15,368 nucleotides of DNA from an uncultured Lachnoanaerobaculum sp. (GTDB lineage: Bacteria; Bacillota; Clostridia; Lachnospirales; Lachnospiraceae): the NCBI RefSeq assembly GCF_938015485.1, contig NZ_CALLVU010000150.1:1-15368 (forward strand). The letters run 5' to 3'. The notes below the pieces were generated by a model. It saw nothing but the letters and a program-made list of their open reading frames with translations, was not told the origin of the DNA and did no database searches. Shown here piece by piece: positions 15,205 to 15,368 of this stretch. The stretch's first letter is position 1. Each line of letters opens with the position of its first letter. The position numbers and the translations under genes are program-made.

Positions 15205-15256
15205 TAAAGTTTCTCCTTGTTTCATAAATGCCTTCAAGAGGCACATCTGGTATGCT

Positions 15257-15285
15257 ATTATACCATAAACATAGCCCTCATACAA
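15257..15285 (-). promoter_or_regulatory. Promoter of the tig-clpP-clpX-lon cluster
   Basis: On the minus strand TTGTAT (15285-15280), a 17-base spacer and TATAAT (15262-15257), with TG one base before the -10, make a strong extended -10 promoter. The start falls near 15250, giving a leader of about 46 nt with a small TGCCT/AGGCA hairpin (15229-15243). A 6-bp inverted repeat, TGGTAT-N6-ATACCA (15248-15265), lies across the -10 and start. Confidence 0.7.
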
Positions 15286-15327
15286 CTGTGATTAAAAAGT
15301 TTAAAGATTATTTTATAAGCCGTATAT

Positions 15328-15363
15328 GATAAAGTCCTAATATACCCCAAACGAAAATGTCCT
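15328..15363 (-). repeat. Two near-identical 11-mers at the right edge
   Basis: On the minus strand AGGACATTTTC (15363-15353) and AGGACTTTATC (15338-15328) agree at 9 of 11 positions with a 25-base period. Iterated short repeats of this kind occur at ends of IS21-like insertion sequences, but no transposase gene is in the window, so this is a low-confidence hint. The rest of 15286-15368 shows no gene. Confidence 0.3.
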
Positions 15364-15368
15364 GTTTA

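Noticed and set aside
14705..15268. 187-codon open frame on the plus strand opposite tig
   Set aside because: It lies entirely antisense to tig and its promoter, has low-complexity Ser/Leu/Phe composition typical of antisense shadow frames, and matches no known family. The same applies to the other plus-strand frames opposite lon, clpX and the AI-2E-family gene.
13918..15285. Longer trigger factor start at 15285
   Set aside because: That start lies at the -35 of the promoter, upstream of the predicted transcript start, and adds a 27-residue leader unlike trigger factors. The ATG at 15204 has AAGGAG.
1..15368. tRNA, rRNA, CRISPR array, riboswitch or complete insertion sequence
   Set aside because: Reading both strands, I saw no clover-leaf, rRNA core, regularly spaced repeat array, recognisable riboswitch core or transposase gene.

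Overview
This window is a stretch of chromosome from a low-GC anaerobic Firmicute, most likely a member of the Lachnospiraceae or a close clostridial relative. The basis is an AT-rich sequence, strong AGGAGG-type ribosome binding sites, extended -10 promoters, the gene order tig-clpP-clpX-lon-engB, and a Bce-type peptide-resistance module. I could not run a database search, so genus and species are not assigned. All 14 genes lie on the minus strand, so transcription runs from high to low coordinates and the layout below is given in that order.

Right part (15368 to 9021): a proteostasis and ribosome-assembly cluster. It holds trigger factor (tig), ClpP, ClpX, LonA and the GTPase EngB (YsxC), starting from a good extended -10 promoter at about 15257-15285. 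The gaps are short (75, 9, 51 and 7 bases). Stem-loops without a U-tract lie between tig and clpP and between clpX and lon, so they look more like processing or stability elements than terminators. No lonB copy is present between clpX and lon.

Middle part (9010 to 4603): an antimicrobial-peptide sensing and detoxification module. A BceR-type response regulator begins only 10 bases after engB and is followed by a BceS-type intramembrane-sensing kinase. A 120-base gap holds an exact match to the TNACA-N4-TGTAA motif I recall for BceR-like operators, built into a larger stem-loop. The BceA ATPase and BceB permease genes follow, overlapping by ATGA. In such modules the transporter itself serves as the sensor for the kinase, and the phosphorylated regulator switches on the transporter.

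Left part (4526 to 181): an M18 aminopeptidase directly abutting an AI-2E/PerM-family membrane protein, then an unrecognised 197-residue acidic protein, a membrane-anchored heavy-metal-associated (HMA) domain protein, and a cytosolic DsbA/FrnE-like thioredoxin-fold protein with its own promoter region. The terminal 180 bases are very AT-rich and carry no recognisable gene. They do contain an intriguing in-frame 43-codon continuation past the dsbA-like stop.

Most of the window is conserved, ordinary chromosome. The observations most worth checking are small regulatory ones. Two genes (M18 aminopeptidase and HMA protein) share an architecture in which one arm of a long perfect inverted repeat overlaps the -10/start of the gene's own promoter and the other arm covers or abuts its Shine-Dalgarno. 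That would silence translation of read-through mRNA while leaving the gene's own mRNA free. The others are the BceR-like operator fused to a terminator-like hairpin, and a pair of AGGAC-type 11-mers at the right edge that may belong to a mobile-element end.
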